Shown here in pieces: positions 5,151 through 7,122 of a stretch of DNA of 7,122 nt (the stretch's first letter is position 1; each line of letters starts with the position of its first letter). Position numbers and translations under genes: made by a program. The notes below the pieces were generated by a model. It worked only from the letters and a program-made list of their open reading frames with translations. It was not told the origin of the DNA and did no database searches. This stretch comes from Melioribacteraceae bacterium (lineage in GTDB: Bacteria > Bacteroidota > Ignavibacteria > Ignavibacteriales > Melioribacteraceae). The DNA is taken from positions 1 through 7,122 of the forward strand of contig JALWEC010000453.1 in NCBI GenBank assembly GCA_027036655.1, given 5' to 3'.

Positions 5151-7122
5151 GTTTTTTTTGTTGCAGATTTTTTCTTCTTTGCAGGCTGCGGTCTTGACGC
5201 TTTGTACATTTCTTCGAGGCGTTTTTCAACAAGTCCGTAAATAGTATTTGCCTGAAACTTTCCGGAAGACGTTCTCTTTCCCGCGGCTGCGCCGAATAAT
5301 ATTTCAAGCGCTTCTTCTACCCGGCTTACATAGTAGAGATGGAATTTCTTTTTCTTAACCGCGGTTACAACTTCGTCCTTCAACATCAAATCGTTTATGT
5401 TCTGTATTGGAATGATTACGCCCTGATTTCCGGTTAATCCTTTGGCTTTGCAGACGTCGAAAAATCCTTCCACTTTTTCGTTTACTCCGCCTATCGGCTG
5501 AATATCCCCTTTTTGATTTATCGAGCCTGTAATTGCGAAGTTCTGTTTAATCGGCAGTTCGGATATTGCGGAAATAATCGCCGCAATTTCCGTAACCGAA
5601 GCGCTATCGCCATCTATCTTTCCGTAAGCCTGTTCAAAAACAATGCTTGCGTTAAAGGAAAGGGGATGCCGTTTCCCGAAAAGTTCTCTGAAGTAGCCGG
5701 AAATTATCAGAACCGCTTTGTTGTGCGCGCTTCCGCTTAATCCGGCTTCGCGTTCAACGTTAATAAAACTGCCGTTGCCGAGCGAAACCGAAGCGGTAAT
5801 TCTTGTCGGCTTTCCAAAGGAGAATTGATTAAGCTCGTAAACGGCAAGTCCGTTTATTTGTCCCACGCGTTCTCCTTCCGTGTCAATCAGGATTATTCCC
5901 TTTGTAATCATTTCCTGAGTTTTATTTTCATAAAGGGAATGGCGGCGGCGCATTTCTTCGTAAGCTCGTTTAACCTCGGCGGCGGTTACGATTTTTTTCT
6001 TTTCTTTTTTCGCCCAGTAGGATGATTCCCTGAGCAAATCGGCGATAAAGGAAAAACGAGTCGTAAGCTTCGTCTTTTCTCCGACATACCGCGCGCCGTA
6101 CTGAATTATTTCGCCTACGGAAGTTTTATCGAACGGAAGAAGTTTTTCCGAAGTTATGATTTTTTTTATTACTCCGGCATATTGTAGTAACGCTTCTTCG
6201 GTTCTATCCATTTCATAATCGAATTCCGCTTTAACTTTAAATATTTTATTGAAATCGTTTTCGTAGTCGGAAAGAAGCGAATAAATATAATTGTTGCCGA
6301 TGAAGATTACCTTTATGTCAACCTCAATAGCTTCAGGTTTTAAAACGCTCGGACTAAAATTTACGGCTTGATAAATATCCTGAATTTCCAACTTGCCGTA
6401 TATGAGCACTCGTTTTAACGTTTTCCAAACGGCAAATTCGGTAAAAGTATCCTGAGCGTTCAGAATTAAATATCCGCCGTTTGCCTTGAGCAAAGAGCCT
6501 CCTTTTATTCTCGAAAAATCGGAAAACCACCCGCCGTTGCCGTCGCTGTATTTTTCAATCGTTCCGAAAAGATTATTGTAAGTCGGAGTTGTTTCTACGA
6601 TAACGGGGCAATCTTTTTTCTGCGAGTTATCAAGGATAATATTTACGTCGTAAATTTTAAGGTAATCATCAAGAGTAATATCTTCGTCGTCCGCAGTATT
6701 ATCGGCGGGAACGTTCCCCTTGAAAAAATGGAGATTTAACGCAATCGTCTCCTTCATTTTTGCAAGGTGTTTTTTGATTTTTTTCTCCGGATAGTTTTTT
6801 ATCAGCGCGTCGAACGTGGCGTCGATAATAGCCTGAACCGCCGACTTTTCCAACTTTTTCAGCTCTTCCTGAAATTCGACCGTAAGCTTAAATCCTTCTT
6901 TTATTACTTCGGCAAGCTCGTGTTTATACTCGTTATATTTGTGCGAAATTTTCTTGTATTCTTTTTCGCTTATTTTTCCGTTTATTACAAGCTCCTCAAC
7001 CTGATGAATGTACATCGGACCATCTTTGCCGTTTACCATTATTTCGGGGCGGAGCTGTTCGCCGACTTGGATTTGTCCGAGAGTAAAATTATCCTCGCGC
7101 AGACGCTTTTCAAAACTTTCCG
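5132..7122 (-). CDS. Lon-family protease, LonC/YcbZ type, partial (5' end outside window)
   Basis: The frame stays open to the right edge: 27 more codons (ESFEKRLRED...) precede the Met at 7039, so that Met is internal and the true start lies beyond 7122. Numbering from that Met, residues 1-110 form the helical insertion. Residues 145-270 carry VIVETTPTYNNLFG, GGSLLKANGGYLIL and the AAA-like core. STRF-type TTRFSFIADLLRES (326-339) holds the sensor-2 region. The Lon protease domain spans about 380-585, with the Ser479/Lys522 dyad in DGDSAS and GGVNEK, 43 residues apart as in E. coli Lon. A Lys-rich tail (620-635) ends the protein. It would degrade cytosolic proteins. The Walker B position reads LILNAQD, lacking the usual Asp-Glu; the P-loop would be N-terminal and is not in the window. 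The gene precedes and overlaps pyruvate kinase. Confidence 0.9.
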   Translation of the reverse strand, partial: ESFEKRLREDNFTLGQIQVGEQLRPEIMVNGKDGPMYIHQVEELVINGKISEKEYKKISHKYNEYKHELAEVIKEGFKLTVEFQEELKKLEKSAVQAIIDATFDALIKNYPEKKIKKHLAKMKETIALNLHFFKGNVPADNTADDEDITLDDYLKIYDVNIILDNSQKKDCPVIVETTPTYNNLFGTIEKYSDGNGGWFSDFSRIKGGSLLKANGGYLILNAQDTFTEFAVWKTLKRVLIYGKLEIQDIYQAVNFSPSVLKPEAIEVDIKVIFIGNNYIYSLLSDYENDFNKIFKVKAEFDYEMDRTEEALLQYAGVIKKIITSEKLLPFDKTSVGEIIQYGARYVGEKTKLTTRFSFIADLLRESSYWAKKEKKKIVTAAEVKRAYEEMRRRHSLYENKTQEMITKGIILIDTEGERVGQINGLAVYELNQFSFGKPTRITASVSLGNGSFINVEREAGLSGSAHNKAVLIISGYFRELFGKRHPLSFNASIVFEQAYGKIDGDSASVTEIAAIISAISELPIKQNFAITGSINQKGDIQPIGGVNEKVEGFFDVCKAKGLTGNQGVIIPIQNINDLMLKDEVVTAVKKKKFHLYYVSRVEEALEILFGAAAGKRTSSGKFQANTIYGLVEKRLEEMYKASRPQPAKKKKSATKKTEKKSK

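Noticed and set aside
4252..5244. Several open frames opposite or out of frame with pyk and the protease gene
   Set aside because: Their translations have no recognisable motifs and lie inside well-conserved coding sequence; they are shadows caused by the codon bias of the real genes.
5132..7039. Met at 7039 as the start of the Lon-like gene
   Set aside because: The frame is open and protein-like to the window edge, with 27 more codons, and the family needs a further N-terminal P-loop region; this Met is internal.

Overview
The window reads like a bacterium of the Bacteroidota/Chlorobiota/Ignavibacteriota group. The reasons are moderate GC content, AT-rich gene leaders that mostly lack a Shine-Dalgarno sequence, a TAnnTTTG-type promoter match, and protein sequences that resemble homologues from that group. 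This assignment comes from recognition, not from a search. No rRNA, tRNA, CRISPR array, intact insertion sequence or phage gene is visible.

Layout. At the left edge a hotdog-fold (PaaI-type) thioesterase gene runs leftwards out of the window (1-273, minus). A 79-base AT-rich divergent promoter region separates it from a rightward HAD-family phosphatase gene (353-979, plus). A 386-base gap between convergent genes (980-1365) contains no gene but is full of inverted repeats, including a roughly 91-bp REP/MITE-like element. From 1366 to the right edge everything is on the minus strand. Read in transcription order this is: a Lon-family protease of the LonC/YcbZ type, cut by the right edge (7122-5132); pyruvate kinase (5135-3699), joined to it by an ATGA overlap; a 168-base gap with a probable terminator and a pair of 13-bp inverted repeats; an AmmeMemoRadiSam-type radical SAM enzyme (3530-2499); and an SLC13/ArsB-superfamily permease (2442-1366).

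How the genes fit together. Protease and pyruvate kinase very probably share one transcript and are translationally coupled, which links protein quality control to the last ATP-yielding step of glycolysis. The radical SAM gene and the permease are 56 bases apart with no obvious terminator and may form a second transcript. The usual partners of the radical SAM protein (AMMECR1 and MEMO) are absent here. Most of the window is ordinary housekeeping and accessory metabolism. The points most worth a second look are the Walker-B-poor Lon-like protease, the potassium-independence signature in pyruvate kinase, the radical SAM gene without its partners, and the structured repeats in the two larger gaps. 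I see no clear evidence of a wholly new multi-gene system.
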